Assembly (NCBI RefSeq): GCF_009902005.1
Contig: NZ_WUTT01000001.1
Coordinates: forward strand, 871,601-935,600
Length of the DNA stretch: 64,000 nt
Source: Halomonas alimentaria
Lineage (GTDB): Bacteria > Pseudomonadota > Gammaproteobacteria > Pseudomonadales > Halomonadaceae
Reading direction: 5' to 3'
The translations under genes were made by a program, and so were the position numbers. The notes under the pieces are model-generated. The model was not told the origin of the DNA. It was given only the letters and a program-made list of their open reading frames with translations, and did no database searches. Shown here in pieces: positions 42,200 through 51,595 of this stretch; position 1 is the stretch's first letter, and every line of letters starts with the position of its first letter.

Positions 42200-44353
42200 A
42201 TGCTGAAGTTGCCCCTGCGGCTGAGGCTGGGGGCGATCAGTGCCCTGGTGCTGTTCGCCGCCGCTCTGGTCGTGGTGGGCCTGGTCTCCTGGCGCCAGGA
42301 CAGCCTGGCGGGCAGCGTCGGCGGCGATGCCGTCTGGCATGCCTACAAGCTTGACCGGGATACCGTGCAGATGCGCAGCTATCTCGCCCAGCCCGAAGCG
42401 GGCCTCTCCGGACTGCGGCTGCGCTTCGAGCTCTTCTACAGCCGCCTGACCCTGATGCGCCAGGGCGATGTCACCGAGCTGGTCGCCCAGATTCCCGCGG
42501 CTGTTGACCTCATCGATGAGATCGAGGCACGCATCGAGGCACTGGACGACGCCATCGCAGGGCTTGCCTCGCTGGAGATGGAGTCCCGGCAGGACCTGGA
42601 ACAGCGCCTGGAGGTGCTGGGCAACCGTACCGAGCGCCTGGTAATCGCCATCAATGGCTACCTGGCCGAGAGCGCGACCCACGAGCGGCGCCAGCTACAG
42701 CGGCTCTATGGCCTGCTGCTGGTGCTTATCCTCGCCATGAGCTTCGCCGCGCTGCTGGTGGCGATGATGCTGTTCCGCGAGGCACGCGACAACGCCGCGG
42801 CCCGCCGCGATCTGGAGACACTCAGCCACGAGTTGCAGGCCACCGCGCGGCGTGCGGAGTCGGCGAGCCGGGCCAAGTCGGAGTTCCTGGCCACCGTGAG
42901 CCACGAGATACGTACCCCGCTCAATGGCGTCATCGGCATGAGTGACCTGCTGCTAGAGGAGCCTCTCGAGGAGCATCCCCGGCAGTATGCGGCCACCATC
43001 CACGACAGCGCCAACTTGCTGCTGGGGCTGATCAACGAACTGCTGGACTTCTCCAAGATCGAGGCTGGACGGCTCGACCTGGAATACCAGCCGCTGTCGC
43101 TTGCGGCACTGGTGGAGGGCTCGGTGTCGATCTTCGCCGCTCGCGCCGAGTCACGCGGGATCGGGCTTGAGGCGCGGGTATCCGAGGCGCTGCCCGCCTG
43201 GGTGATGGGGGATCCGGCGCGGCTGCGCCAGGTACTGCTCAACCTGGTCTCCAACGCCGTGAAGTTCACCGACCAGGGCCGGGTTGTTCTCGAGGCGTCG
43301 CTCGAGGATGACGAGACCCTGCGGCTGGAAGTGCGTGACTCCGGCTGCGGCATTCCCGCCGAACAGCGTGAGCGCATCTTCGAACCCTTCCGCCAGGGCG
43401 ATGCCTCTACCGCACGGCGCTTCGGCGGTACCGGGCTGGGCCTGGCGATCTCACGCCGACTGATCGATGCCATGGGAGGTAGCATCGACATGCAGAGCGA
43501 GCCCGGTGTCGGCAGTCGCTTCTGGTGCCTGCTGCCGCTGGTGCCCGCCGCCGAGCCGGCGCAGGCTGTTGCGACGGGCCGGGCCGAGCTTGGCCAGCCA
43601 CAGGGGGCGCGACTGCTGGTGGTGGAGGACAATCCTGTCAACCAGCGAGTCGCCCAGGCGATGCTCGAGCGGTTGGGGTGTCGTGTGACCCTGGCCGAGT
43701 CCGGCGAGGCGGCATTGGCCCTGACAGAGCGCCGGCACTTCGACCTGATCTTCATGGATGTTCAGATGCCCGACATGGACGGCCTGGAGGTGACCCGCCG
43801 GCTGCGCCAGCGCCACGGCTGGTCGGCCACGGTGCCCATTGTAGCCATGACCGCTGGCGGACCAGGGAGGGAGCGGGCGCGCTGCCTGGCCGCGGGGATG
43901 AATGGCTACCTCACCAAGCCGCTGCTCCAGGAGGCCCTGCTGGAGGTGCTGCGCCGCCATCTGGGCGGCAGTGCCATGGCGCCCACCCTCGCCATGAGCC
44001 AGCAGACACTGGCCGATCCGCTGATCCTGAATTCGCTTCGCGACTCCCTGGGCGAACAGGGAATGGCGTCGATGGTGGTGCTCTACCGCGACCAGGCCGA
44101 GGCGCACCTCGCCCAGCTCACCATGGCCCTCGAGGCGGGCGATGCCGGGCGGCTGCGACATGCGGCACACCAGCTGAAGGGAGAGTCCGCGAGCCTGGGG
44201 GCGGTGAAGGTGGCGGGGCTGGCCGCGCGGCTCGAGCGGCTGGCTGTCGAGGAGCAGCTCGCGGCGGCGGGTCCCGTCCTCGAGGAGTTGCACGCCTGCC
44301 TTGCCACCACCCTGGCCTCCCTGACCCGCTGGGTACAAGACTCCGCGGACTGA
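42200..44353 (+). CDS. Hybrid sensor histidine kinase with REC and HPt domains
   Basis: 717-residue membrane kinase. Order: transmembrane segment about 12-30, periplasmic loop to about 170, second transmembrane segment about 173-195, HisKA with H235 in SHEIRTPLNG, ATPase domain with SNAVKFTD, GCGIPAEQRERIF and GGTGLGLAISRRL, receiver domain with D520 in FMDVQMPDMDG, and HPt with H657 in AHQLKGESASLG. This is a complete phosphorelay in one chain (His-Asp-His); the final response regulator is unknown. It follows the molybdopterin-domain-like protein by 27 bases and precedes the FIST gene by 67. Confidence 0.92.
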   Translation: MLKLPLRLRLGAISALVLFAAALVVVGLVSWRQDSLAGSVGGDAVWHAYKLDRDTVQMRSYLAQPEAGLSGLRLRFELFYSRLTLMRQGDVTELVAQIPAAVDLIDEIEARIEALDDAIAGLASLEMESRQDLEQRLEVLGNRTERLVIAINGYLAESATHERRQLQRLYGLLLVLILAMSFAALLVAMMLFREARDNAAARRDLETLSHELQATARRAESASRAKSEFLATVSHEIRTPLNGVIGMSDLLLEEPLEEHPRQYAATIHDSANLLLGLINELLDFSKIEAGRLDLEYQPLSLAALVEGSVSIFAARAESRGIGLEARVSEALPAWVMGDPARLRQVLLNLVSNAVKFTDQGRVVLEASLEDDETLRLEVRDSGCGIPAEQRERIFEPFRQGDASTARRFGGTGLGLAISRRLIDAMGGSIDMQSEPGVGSRFWCLLPLVPAAEPAQAVATGRAELGQPQGARLLVVEDNPVNQRVAQAMLERLGCRVTLAESGEAALALTERRHFDLIFMDVQMPDMDGLEVTRRLRQRHGWSATVPIVAMTAGGPGRERARCLAAGMNGYLTKPLLQEALLEVLRRHLGGSAMAPTLAMSQQTLADPLILNSLRDSLGEQGMASMVVLYRDQAEAHLAQLTMALEAGDAGRLRHAAHQLKGESASLGAVKVAGLAARLERLAVEEQLAAAGPVLEELHACLATTLASLTRWVQDSAD

Positions 44354-44420
44354 CTCCCCGGGCATTGTGGCCGCGCCGGGGGCCGGCCTACACTGGATTA
44401 CTGCCTCGCCCCCGGAGTCG

Positions 44421-45587
44421 ATGATGCCCCCCGATCCCACCGCGTTCACTGGCGCCCCCCCATTGTGCAGCGCGGTCTCGCGACATGCCGACCCTGCGGC
44501 TGCCGTGGCCGAGCTGGGCGAGGCGCTGCGTCATCCGGCGCTGGGGTTCGTGCTGTTCTTCTGCAGCGCCGACTATCCCCTAGAGGACCTGTCCCGGGCG
44601 ATCACGCATACCTTCGGGCGGCTGCCGGTGGTGGGCTGCACCACCGCCGGCGAGATCAGCCCGACCGGCTATGAGCGTGGCTGTATCGTCGCCATCGGCT
44701 TCGCGAGGGGGGCCTTCGCCGTCGCCACCGCCCTGGTGGCCGACCTCGACCGCTTCGACCTGCTCGCCGCCCAGCGGCTGGTGGACGGCCTGCTGGAACG
44801 CTGCCGTCCTGAAGCCCCGGCGGGCGCCGAGCGCTTCGCCTTGACCCTGCTCGACGGCCTCTCCAGTCGCGAAGAGCAGGTGCTGGCCACTCTGGAGGCG
44901 GCGTTGGGGCGCATCCCCGGTTTCGGCGGCTCCGCCGGTGACGACAACCGCCTGGCGCGCACCCATGTCTATGCCGAGGGGCATTTCCACTCCCGGGCGG
45001 CGGTGGTGGTGATGGTGGCGACGCGGCTGCCCTTCGAGGTCTTCACCACCCACCACCTGCAGCCGCTGGACCACAAGCTGGTGGTCACCCGGGCGGACAG
45101 CGAGACACGTCGAGTGCTCGAGCTCAATGCGTTGCCCGCGGCCGAGGAGTATGCGCGACTGGTGGGAGTGCCGGTGGCGGCGCTGGATGCCCAGGCCTTT
45201 GCCCTGCACCCGCTGGCGGTGCGTATCGCCGATGCCCACTACGTGCGCTCGGTGCAGCGGGTCAACCCCGATGGCAGCCTGAGCTTCTACTGTGCCGTGG
45301 AGACTGGCATCGTGCTCACCGCCATGCGTCCCACGCCGATGCTCGAACAACTCGAGGTGGTCTTCGATGGCCTGGCGCAGCGTCTCGGCGAGCCAGCCCT
45401 GGTGATCGGCTGCGACTGTTTCCTGCGCCGGCTCGAGATCGAGGCGCGTGGCGAGCTGGCGGCGGCCTCGCGGCTGCTGGCCCGGGGCCGGGTGGTCGGC
45501 TTCAACACCTACGGCGAGCAGCACCATGGTATGCACCTCAACCAGACCTTCACCGGAGTGGCCATTGGATCCGCGACGTCCGCCTGA
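44421..45587 (+). CDS. FIST-domain signal-transduction protein
   Basis: 388-residue cytoplasmic protein with an N-terminal FIST domain (VLFFCSADYPLEDLSRAI, PVVGCTTAGEISPTGYERGCIVAIGF, GFGGSAGDDNRL) and a FIST-C domain ([53 protein letters not shown]). FIST domains are thought to bind small ligands such as amino acids. In Pseudomonas a FIST gene lies directly before a hybrid kinase in the ethanol-oxidation regulatory cluster, as here. The last 23 bases overlap the next kinase. The start could be the ATG at 44421 or 44424. Confidence 0.88.
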   Translation: MMPPDPTAFTGAPPLCSAVSRHADPAAAVAELGEALRHPALGFVLFFCSADYPLEDLSRAITHTFGRLPVVGCTTAGEISPTGYERGCIVAIGFARGAFAVATALVADLDRFDLLAAQRLVDGLLERCRPEAPAGAERFALTLLDGLSSREEQVLATLEAALGRIPGFGGSAGDDNRLARTHVYAEGHFHSRAAVVVMVATRLPFEVFTTHHLQPLDHKLVVTRADSETRRVLELNALPAAEEYARLVGVPVAALDAQAFALHPLAVRIADAHYVRSVQRVNPDGSLSFYCAVETGIVLTAMRPTPMLEQLEVVFDGLAQRLGEPALVIGCDCFLRRLEIEARGELAAASRLLARGRVVGFNTYGEQHHGMHLNQTFTGVAIGSATSA

Positions 45588-46905
45588 GCCTGGCGTCTCA
45601 CCCGAGGCGCTGGCCGCCGAGAACGAACGGCTGCGCCGCATCTGTGCCGCCCTGATCGAGCGTGTGGAGGCGGGCGGCGTGCCCCATGGCGGCCCCTACG
45701 GCGCCTTCGAGCACTCGGTGCTGCTCGCCGAGCAGGTGCGCGAGCGCACCGAGACCCTGCAGCGCACCCTTGCGGCCCTGGAGCGCTCCCGGGCCGATGC
45801 CGAAGCGGCCAACCTTTCCAAGACCCGATTCCTCGCCGCGGTAAGCCACGACCTGCTGCAACCGCTCAACGCGGCCCGACTCTTCGCCAGCGCCCTGGAG
45901 GGCCACCGCCTGCCCGACGAGTCGCACCGCCTGGTCGGCAGCATCAATCGCTCGCTCAAGGACGTCGAGACGCTGATCGGCAGCCTGGTGGACATTTCGC
46001 GGCTCGATGCCGGGGTGCTCAGGCCCGATGTGACCAGCTTTCCCGCCGAGGAGCTGCTCGGGGTGCTGGCCGAGGAGTATCGCCAGGTGGCCACCAGCCG
46101 GGGGCTCGAGCTGCGCCATGTGCCGAGCCGCGCGGTGATCACCTCCGACCTGGCGCTGCTGGCGCGGGTGGTGCGCAACTTCCTGAGCAATGCCATTCGC
46201 TATACCCGCCATGGGCGCATCCTGCTCGGTTGCCGTCGGCGTGGCGACTGGCTCGAGATCCTGGTCGGGGATACCGGTCCGGGTATCGAACCGGCACAGC
46301 AGCGTGTGATCTTCGACGAGTTTCACCGCCTGGAAGCCAGTGGTGAGGAGGACGACCGGGGCCTCGGGCTGGGCCTGGCGATCGTCGAGCGCATCGCCGG
46401 CATGCTGGGCCATCCGCTGGCGCTCGCCTCACGTCCGGGGCAGGGCTCGCTGTTCTCGGTGCGGGTGCCCTGCGGCACCGAGCAAGTCAATCATCAGTCG
46501 GTCGCGCACGAAGCGCCGGGGCCACTGGCGGGGGCGAATGTATGGGTGATCGACAACGATGCCGACATCCGTGACGGCATGGAGGCACTGCTGGGTGGCT
46601 GGGGATGCCGGGTGGCCAGCGCCGCCTCCCCGCAAGGGCTGCAAGGTCCGCCGCCGCAGGTGCTGCTGGTGGACTACCACCTCGGCGAGGGGCAGCCGGA
46701 TGGCCTGGCAGTGGCCGGCCGGTTGTGCCGACGCTTTCCGGGGTTACCGGTGGTGGTGATTACCGCCAACCACGATGCGGCTCTCAAGGCCCACATCCGC
46801 GAGGAGGGCTACGCCTGCCTGCACAAGCCGCTCAAACCGCTGCGGCTGAGGGTGTTGCTGGGGAACCTGCTGGAGGCTCAGCGCCCCCGGCGTTCGGCGA
46901 GGTAG
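45565..46905 (+). CDS. Cytoplasmic hybrid sensor kinase (NahK/ErcS'-like)
   Basis: 446-residue hybrid kinase without transmembrane segments. A coiled-coil-like N terminus (about residues 10-85) leads to HisKA with H95 ([16 protein letters not shown]), an ATPase domain ([49 protein letters not shown]) and a receiver domain with D370 ([14 protein letters not shown]). The [12 protein letters not shown] box is that of the Pseudomonas NahK/ErcS' group. I propose a TTG start at 45565, preceded by GGAGTG and overlapping the FIST gene by 23 bases; a GTG at 45595 or later start is possible. It converges on and overlaps the regulator gene by 28 bases. Confidence 0.85.
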   Translation: MDPRRPPEPGVSPEALAAENERLRRICAALIERVEAGGVPHGGPYGAFEHSVLLAEQVRERTETLQRTLAALERSRADAEAANLSKTRFLAAVSHDLLQPLNAARLFASALEGHRLPDESHRLVGSINRSLKDVETLIGSLVDISRLDAGVLRPDVTSFPAEELLGVLAEEYRQVATSRGLELRHVPSRAVITSDLALLARVVRNFLSNAIRYTRHGRILLGCRRRGDWLEILVGDTGPGIEPAQQRVIFDEFHRLEASGEEDDRGLGLGLAIVERIAGMLGHPLALASRPGQGSLFSVRVPCGTEQVNHQSVAHEAPGPLAGANVWVIDNDADIRDGMEALLGGWGCRVASAASPQGLQGPPPQVLLVDYHLGEGQPDGLAVAGRLCRRFPGLPVVVITANHDAALKAHIREEGYACLHKPLKPLRLRVLLGNLLEAQRPRRSAR

Positions 46906-47549
46906 GCAGCCAGGTCGAGTTCACCGGCGAGAAGCACGGCCTGGACCCGGCTGGTGACGCCGAGGCGACGCAGGATCGCCGAGACGTGAGTCTTCACCGT
47001 GGTCTCGGCGATACCCAGCTTGCGGGCGATGCCCTTGTTGGAGGCGCCGTGGCCGAGCGCTTCCAGCACCTCGAGTTGCTTTTCGGTAAGCCTCGTCAGG
47101 CGGTCGTCGAGGGGGGCCGGCGGCGAATCCTGCCTGGTGGGAGGCGGCCGGCGCATCACCTGGGGCGGCAGGTAGAGATGCCCCTCCAGGATGCGCTCCA
47201 GAGCCGCCAGCATGTCGTCGCGGGAGGTCGACTTGGGGATGTAACCCACCGCGCCGAGGTCGATGGCCTCGAGCACCGTGCGTCGATCCTGCTCGGCGGA
47301 GAGGATCGCCACCGGCAGGGAGGGCAGGGCCTCACGCAGCCGCGCCAGGCCATCGAGCCCCGCGGCGTCGGGGAGTCCCAGGTCAAGCAGCAGCAGATCG
47401 AGGCTCGCCTCGTGGCGTTGTGCCTCGCGCATGGCCTGGGCCAGGCTGTCGGCCTCCAGCAGCCGGCTGTCGGGAAGGCCGGCGGCGATTACCGCGGCGA
47501 TGGCCTCGCGAAACAGCGGATGGTCGTCGGCGACCATCAGGGTGGTCAT
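46878..47549 (-). CDS. LuxR/NarL-type response regulator (ErbR/AgmR-like)
   Basis: 223-residue response regulator with a receiver domain ([11 protein letters not shown], phosphorylated aspartate in [26 protein letters not shown]) and a C-terminal LuxR helix-turn-helix ([35 protein letters not shown]). It matches the ErbR/AgmR (ExaE-like) group that switches on alcohol oxidation in Pseudomonas. It is divergent from the acetaldehyde dehydrogenase gene, which is the likely target, and its 3' end overlaps the kinase gene on the other strand. Start at 47549 with AGGAGAG upstream. Confidence 0.9.
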   Translation of the reverse strand: MTTLMVADDHPLFREAIAAVIAAGLPDSRLLEADSLAQAMREAQRHEASLDLLLLDLGLPDAAGLDGLARLREALPSLPVAILSAEQDRRTVLEAIDLGAVGYIPKSTSRDDMLAALERILEGHLYLPPQVMRRPPPTRQDSPPAPLDDRLTRLTEKQLEVLEALGHGASNKGIARKLGIAETTVKTHVSAILRRLGVTSRVQAVLLAGELDLAAYLAERRGR

Positions 47550-47696
47550 GGTGCTCTCCTTTCCTCTCCTCTGCGGGCCGGGCCCTCCTACCAAGGAAGG
47601 AGGGCGCCTCCTGCCACCGGAGTATGTCGCAGATTGCGCTTACGACCAAGACTGACAGTGCACAGCCTCTATAACGACAATTTCAGGAGCCAAGCC

Positions 47697-49217
47697 ATGA
47701 TCTACGCCAATCCCGGTGAATCCGGTGCCGTCATCGCCTTCGAGAAACGCTACGGCAACTACATCGGCGGAGAGTTCGTGCCGCCGGTGAAGGGCCAGTA
47801 CTTCGACAACGTCAGCCCGGTCAACGGCGAGGTGTTCTGCGAGATCCCGCGCTCGAGTGCCGAGGACATCGACAAGGCGCTGGATGCCGCCCACGCCGCT
47901 GCCCCGGCCTGGGGCAAGACCTCCGCCGCCGAGCGCTCCAATATCCTGCTCAGGATCGCCGAGCGCATGGAGCAGAACCTCGAGATGCTCGCCGTGGCCG
48001 AGACCTGGGACAACGGCAAGGCGGTACGCGAGACCCTCAACGCCGACCTGCCGCTGGCTGTCGATCACTTCCGCTACTTCGCCGGCTGTATTCGTGCCCA
48101 GGAAGGTACCGCCGCCGATATCGATGCCAATACCGTGGCCTATCACTTTCATGAGCCGCTGGGCGTGGTGGGCCAGATCATCCCCTGGAACTTCCCGCTG
48201 CTGATGGGTGTCTGGAAGCTGGCACCGGCGCTGGCCGCGGGCAACTGTGTGGTGCTCAAGCCCGCCGAGCAGACGCCGGCCTCGATTCTCAAGCTGATGG
48301 AGGTCATCGGTGATCTGCTGCCCCCGGGCGTGGTCAACATCGTCAACGGCTATGGCGCCGAGGCCGGCCAGGCACTGGCCACCAGCAAGCGTATCGCCAA
48401 GATCGCCTTTACCGGCTCCACCCCGGTGGGCGCGCATATCCTCAAGTGTGCCGCCGACAACATCATACCCTCCACGGTAGAGCTGGGCGGCAAGTCGCCG
48501 AATATCTACTTTGCCGACATCATGAACGCCGAGCCGGAGTTCATCGACAAGGCCGCCGAGGGCCTGGTACTGGCCTTCTTCAACCAGGGCGAGGTGTGTA
48601 CCTGTCCATCCCGGGCGTTGATCCAGGAGTCGATGTACGACGCCTTCATGGCCAAGGTCATGGAGAAGGTGGGTCAGATCACCCGCGGCAACCCGCTGGA
48701 TACCGATGTCCAGGTCGGCGCTCAGGCCTCCCAGGAGCAGTTCGACAAGATCATGTCCTACATGGAGATCGCCCGGGAGGAGGGCGCCGAGTTCCTCACC
48801 GGTGGCAACAAGGAGAGCCTGGATCCGAGCATCGACAAGGGCTTCTATATTCAGCCGACCCTGCTCAAGGGCCACAACAAGATGCGCGTCTTCCAGGAGG
48901 AGATCTTCGGCCCGGTTGTCGCCGTGACCACCTTCAAGGACGAGGCTGAGGCGCTGGCCATCGCCAACGACACCGAGTTCGGCCTGGGCGCCGGGGTGTG
49001 GAGCCGCGATATCAATGTCGCCTTCCGCATGGGACGTGGGATCCAGGCCGGCCGGGTGTGGACCAACTGCTATCACCAGTATCCGGCCCACGCCGCCTTC
49101 GGCGGCTACAAGAAGTCCGGTGTCGGTCGCGAGACCCACAAGGTGGCCCTCGAGCACTACCAGCAGACCAAGAACCTGCTGGTCAGCTACGACATCAATC
49201 CGATGGGCTTCTTCTGA
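47697..49217 (+). CDS. exaC: NAD-dependent acetaldehyde dehydrogenase (ExaC/AldB-like)
   Basis: 506-residue aldehyde dehydrogenase, the exact size of ExaC/AcoD. Catalytic motifs are VELGGKSPN with the general-base glutamate and [13 protein letters not shown] with the nucleophile C301 (C303 lies two residues on), plus the cofactor region [23 protein letters not shown]. It oxidises acetaldehyde to acetate and often serves ethanol or choline-type growth. CAGGAG lies before the ATG at 47697; the frame extends over 360 codons upstream as an artefact of GC-rich DNA. It is adjacent to the ErbR-like regulator gene and the alcohol dehydrogenase gene. Confidence 0.92.
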   Translation: MIYANPGESGAVIAFEKRYGNYIGGEFVPPVKGQYFDNVSPVNGEVFCEIPRSSAEDIDKALDAAHAAAPAWGKTSAAERSNILLRIAERMEQNLEMLAVAETWDNGKAVRETLNADLPLAVDHFRYFAGCIRAQEGTAADIDANTVAYHFHEPLGVVGQIIPWNFPLLMGVWKLAPALAAGNCVVLKPAEQTPASILKLMEVIGDLLPPGVVNIVNGYGAEAGQALATSKRIAKIAFTGSTPVGAHILKCAADNIIPSTVELGGKSPNIYFADIMNAEPEFIDKAAEGLVLAFFNQGEVCTCPSRALIQESMYDAFMAKVMEKVGQITRGNPLDTDVQVGAQASQEQFDKIMSYMEIAREEGAEFLTGGNKESLDPSIDKGFYIQPTLLKGHNKMRVFQEEIFGPVVAVTTFKDEAEALAIANDTEFGLGAGVWSRDINVAFRMGRGIQAGRVWTNCYHQYPAHAAFGGYKKSGVGRETHKVALEHYQQTKNLLVSYDINPMGFF

Positions 49218-49224
49218 AGCCTCT

Positions 49225-49252
49225 GGCCGCTCGGTTGTTTTTCTGAGCGGCC
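49225..49252 (+). terminator. Stem-loop between exaC and the alcohol dehydrogenase gene
   Basis: GGCCGCTC and GAGCGGCC form an 8-pair stem with a T-rich 12-base loop, just after the exaC stop. It may attenuate read-through into the next gene. Confidence 0.55.
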
Positions 49253-49355
49253 CCCCAACGCCAAGAAGAGCGGTTGCATCGCTTCACTTGCTTCCCCTGG
49301 CGAGCATGAAGCAAAGGTGCAGCGTCAGGCTGCCCGCCAATCGAGGAGATATACA

Positions 49356-50384
49356 ATGGATAACACGATGAAAGCTGCCGTGGTGCGAAAGTTCGGTGAG
49401 CCGCTGGCCATCGAAGAGGTCGCGACACCCCGGCCGCAGCAGGGTGAAATCCTGGTCAAGGTGGCCGCCTCCGGCGTTTGCCACACGGACCTGCATGCCG
49501 CCCACGGTGACTGGCCGGTCAAGCCCAATCCGCCCTTTATTCCAGGACATGAAGGGGTTGGCCATATCGTGGCAGTAGGTGAGGGTGTTACACATGTCAA
49601 GGAGGGCGACCGCGTCGGGGTGCCCTGGCTCTATTCGGCCTGTGGCTATTGTGAGCACTGTTTAGGAGGCTGGGAAACCCTGTGTGAATCTCAGCAGAAT
49701 ACCGGTTACTCGGTGAACGGCGGCTTCGCCGATTACACCTTGGCCGATGCCGGCTTCGTTGGCCGCCTGCCCGACAACGTCGACTTCCTCGAGATCGCGC
49801 CCGTGCTGTGTGCCGGAGTGACGGTCTACAAGGGGCTCAAGATGACGGATGCCCGCCCGGGGCAGTGGGTGGTGATATCAGGTATCGGCGGCCTCGGCCA
49901 TATGGCGGTCCAATATGCTCATGCGATGGGCTTCAACGTAGCGGCAGTCGATATCGACGATGGCAAGTTGGCGCTGGCAGAGCGGCTGGGGGCTACAGTG
50001 ACCGTCAATGCCATGAAAATCGATCCGGTTGACTATCTGAAGCGCGAGATCGGCGGCGCCCATGGCGCACTGGTCACGGCAGTATCGCCCAAGGCCTTCG
50101 ATCAGGCCCAGCGCATGCTGCGCCGCGGCGGTACCCTGGTACTCAACGGCCTGCCGCCGGGCGACTTCCCCCTGCCGATCTTCGAAACCGTCCTCAACGG
50201 CATCACCGTACGCGGCTCCATCGTTGGAACCCGCCAGGATCTGCAGGAAGCGCTGGACTTCGCCGGCGAGGGCAAGGTCAAGTCCACGATCGCAACCGAC
50301 AAGCTGGAGAACATCAATGAAATCTTCCAGCGCATGATCGATGGCCAGATCGAAGGGCGCGTGGTCCTCGACATGACGGGCTGA
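49356..50384 (+). CDS. adhP: Zinc-dependent alcohol dehydrogenase (AdhP type)
   Basis: 342-residue medium-chain alcohol dehydrogenase. Catalytic zinc ligands are C42 ([10 protein letters not shown]) and H65-E66 (PGHEGVGH); structural zinc cysteines are C96, C99, C102 and C110. The Rossmann motif [13 protein letters not shown] follows. It converts ethanol to acetaldehyde (or the reverse) with NAD. GAGGAGAT before the ATG at 49356 fixes the start. With exaC it forms an ethanol-to-acetate pathway beside the regulatory block. Confidence 0.93.
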   Translation: MDNTMKAAVVRKFGEPLAIEEVATPRPQQGEILVKVAASGVCHTDLHAAHGDWPVKPNPPFIPGHEGVGHIVAVGEGVTHVKEGDRVGVPWLYSACGYCEHCLGGWETLCESQQNTGYSVNGGFADYTLADAGFVGRLPDNVDFLEIAPVLCAGVTVYKGLKMTDARPGQWVVISGIGGLGHMAVQYAHAMGFNVAAVDIDDGKLALAERLGATVTVNAMKIDPVDYLKREIGGAHGALVTAVSPKAFDQAQRMLRRGGTLVLNGLPPGDFPLPIFETVLNGITVRGSIVGTRQDLQEALDFAGEGKVKSTIATDKLENINEIFQRMIDGQIEGRVVLDMTG

Positions 50385-50415
50385 CAGCGCAAGGGACGGA
50401 CGTTCCCTGCCCCTG

Positions 50416-50435
50416 GGCGCGAGGTCAATCGCGCC
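50416..50435 (+). terminator. Terminator hairpin after adhP
   Basis: GGCGCGA and TCGCGCC form a 7-pair stem with loop GGTCAA, followed by TTCTC. It lies 31 bases after the stop. Confidence 0.6.
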
Positions 50436-50493
50436 TTCTCGGGCCCCTGGCCCCAGGCGAGCCACACTGGGCTGCTGTCTCGCACGACAACCT

Positions 50494-50520
50494 GATGGCC
50501 GGCCGTGAGGGTCGGCCATC
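50494..50520 (-). terminator. Hairpin downstream of the 79-residue gene
   Basis: GATGGCCG and CGGCCATC form an 8-pair stem with an 11-base loop directly after the minus-strand stop codon. Confidence 0.5.
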
Positions 50521-50522
50521 TG

Positions 50523-50762
50523 TCAGGGCCGCATTACCATCTTCGCCTCGGTGAGCCGCTTGACCACGCTCTTGAAGCTGTTCTTGAGGATCAGCATTTC
50601 GCCATTGGTCAGGATGATCACGGCCACCGGCTCGTGGCGCGGTTCATTCTCCGCTTCGATCTCGGGGCGGATCTGCGCGATCTGATCGAGATGCACTAGC
50701 AGAACGTACTGCTCCTCGGTGGTAGGGAAGTCGGTGATGACCTCGATGAAGCGATGACTCAT
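50523..50762 (-). CDS. Small conserved-looking protein, function unknown
   Basis: 79-residue protein that I do not recognise with confidence. It has no signal or membrane segment. The C-terminal part AVIILTNGEMLILKNSFKSVVKRLTEA looks like the short beta-hairpin plus helix of FlbD-type small proteins (LTNG followed by an alternating strand and a helix), but this is a weak resemblance. A ribosome-like AGCAAGAAGG lies before the ATG, and codon use matches its neighbours. It is alone on its strand between adhP and the methyltransferase gene. Confidence 0.65.
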   Translation of the reverse strand: MSHRFIEVITDFPTTEEQYVLLVHLDQIAQIRPEIEAENEPRHEPVAVIILTNGEMLILKNSFKSVVKRLTEAKMVMRP

Positions 50763-50941
50763 GGCCTTCTTGCTCCGTGAGTAGGGGGATGGTCTTCAGT
50801 GTAGTCGGGGGCGCGGCGGTGATCGTTGCTGAAGCCTATCGGGGCCAGGGCGCGAGGCGACGCGCGACTTTATTTGCCTCGTCGCTACACCTCCCGGCCG
50901 CTTTGCGTCATCATCTCCCGCCCGGAGTTCGCGGAGAAAGC

Positions 50942-51571
50942 ATGGCGATGATCGACCTCGAAGCCCCCGACCTCCACCAGCAGCGGCTGCAGCAGGTCGC
51001 CGCCCTGATCCGTGCCAGCGGTGCGCGCCGGGTGCTCGACCTGGGATGCGGCTCCGGCGGGCTGCTGCAGTACCTGCTGCGCGACGCCCAGTTCGAGTGG
51101 GTGGTGGGCCTGGAGCTCTCCGGGGAACTGCTGGCCCAGGCCAAGCTGCGCCTGGAGGCGCTGCCGGCCGCCCGGGCGGGGCGCCTCGAACTGATCTGCG
51201 GCTCCTATGCCGATCCCCATCCGTCGCTGGCCGGCTTCGAGGCCGCGGCCATGGTGGAGACCATCGAGCATGTTCCGCCCGAGGCGCTCTCCCGGGTCGA
51301 GCGCGCGGTGTTCGCCGGTCTGCGGCCGCGGCTGCTGGTGATGACCACCCCCAACCACGAGTACAACCCGCTCTACGACATGGATCCGGGAGAGTTCCGC
51401 GATCCGGACCACAAGTTCGAGTGGGATCGGGCGCGGTTTCGGCACTGGAGCCAGGGCGTGGCGCGCCGTAACGGCTACCGCGTGCGCTTCTCCGGGGTCG
51501 GCGAGATGCACGCCCACCTTGGCCAGCCGACCCAGCTGGCGTGCTTCAGCCGTGAGGCGAGCGGCGCGTGA
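50942..51571 (+). CDS. Hen1-like small-RNA 3'-terminal 2'-O-methyltransferase domain protein
   Basis: 209-residue SAM-dependent methyltransferase. The SAM motif VLDLGCGSGG is at 31-40. The Hen1 metal-binding signature is visible: E106-T-I-E109-H110 (ExxEH) and H157 in FRDPDHKFEWDRARFRHW, with TTPNHEYNPLY at 135-145. Hen1 methylates the 2'-OH of the 3'-terminal nucleotide of RNA, protecting it. Bacterial Hen1 usually has an N-terminal extension and is paired with the ligase Pnkp; here neither is present. GGAG lies before the ATG at 50942; the longer frame from 50777 has no family sequence. Confidence 0.8.
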   Translation: MAMIDLEAPDLHQQRLQQVAALIRASGARRVLDLGCGSGGLLQYLLRDAQFEWVVGLELSGELLAQAKLRLEALPAARAGRLELICGSYADPHPSLAGFEAAAMVETIEHVPPEALSRVERAVFAGLRPRLLVMTTPNHEYNPLYDMDPGEFRDPDHKFEWDRARFRHWSQGVARRNGYRVRFSGVGEMHAHLGQPTQLACFSREASGA

Positions 51572-51595
51572 TGTCGCCTCCGCTCACCGGCAGAG

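Noticed and set aside
46605-49217. A single open frame of 870 codons spanning the end of the kinase gene, the ErbR-like region and the aldehyde dehydrogenase
   Set aside because: Only the part from 47697 has family sequence; the upstream 364 codons are low-complexity shadow of a gene on the other strand, and CAGGAG marks the true start.
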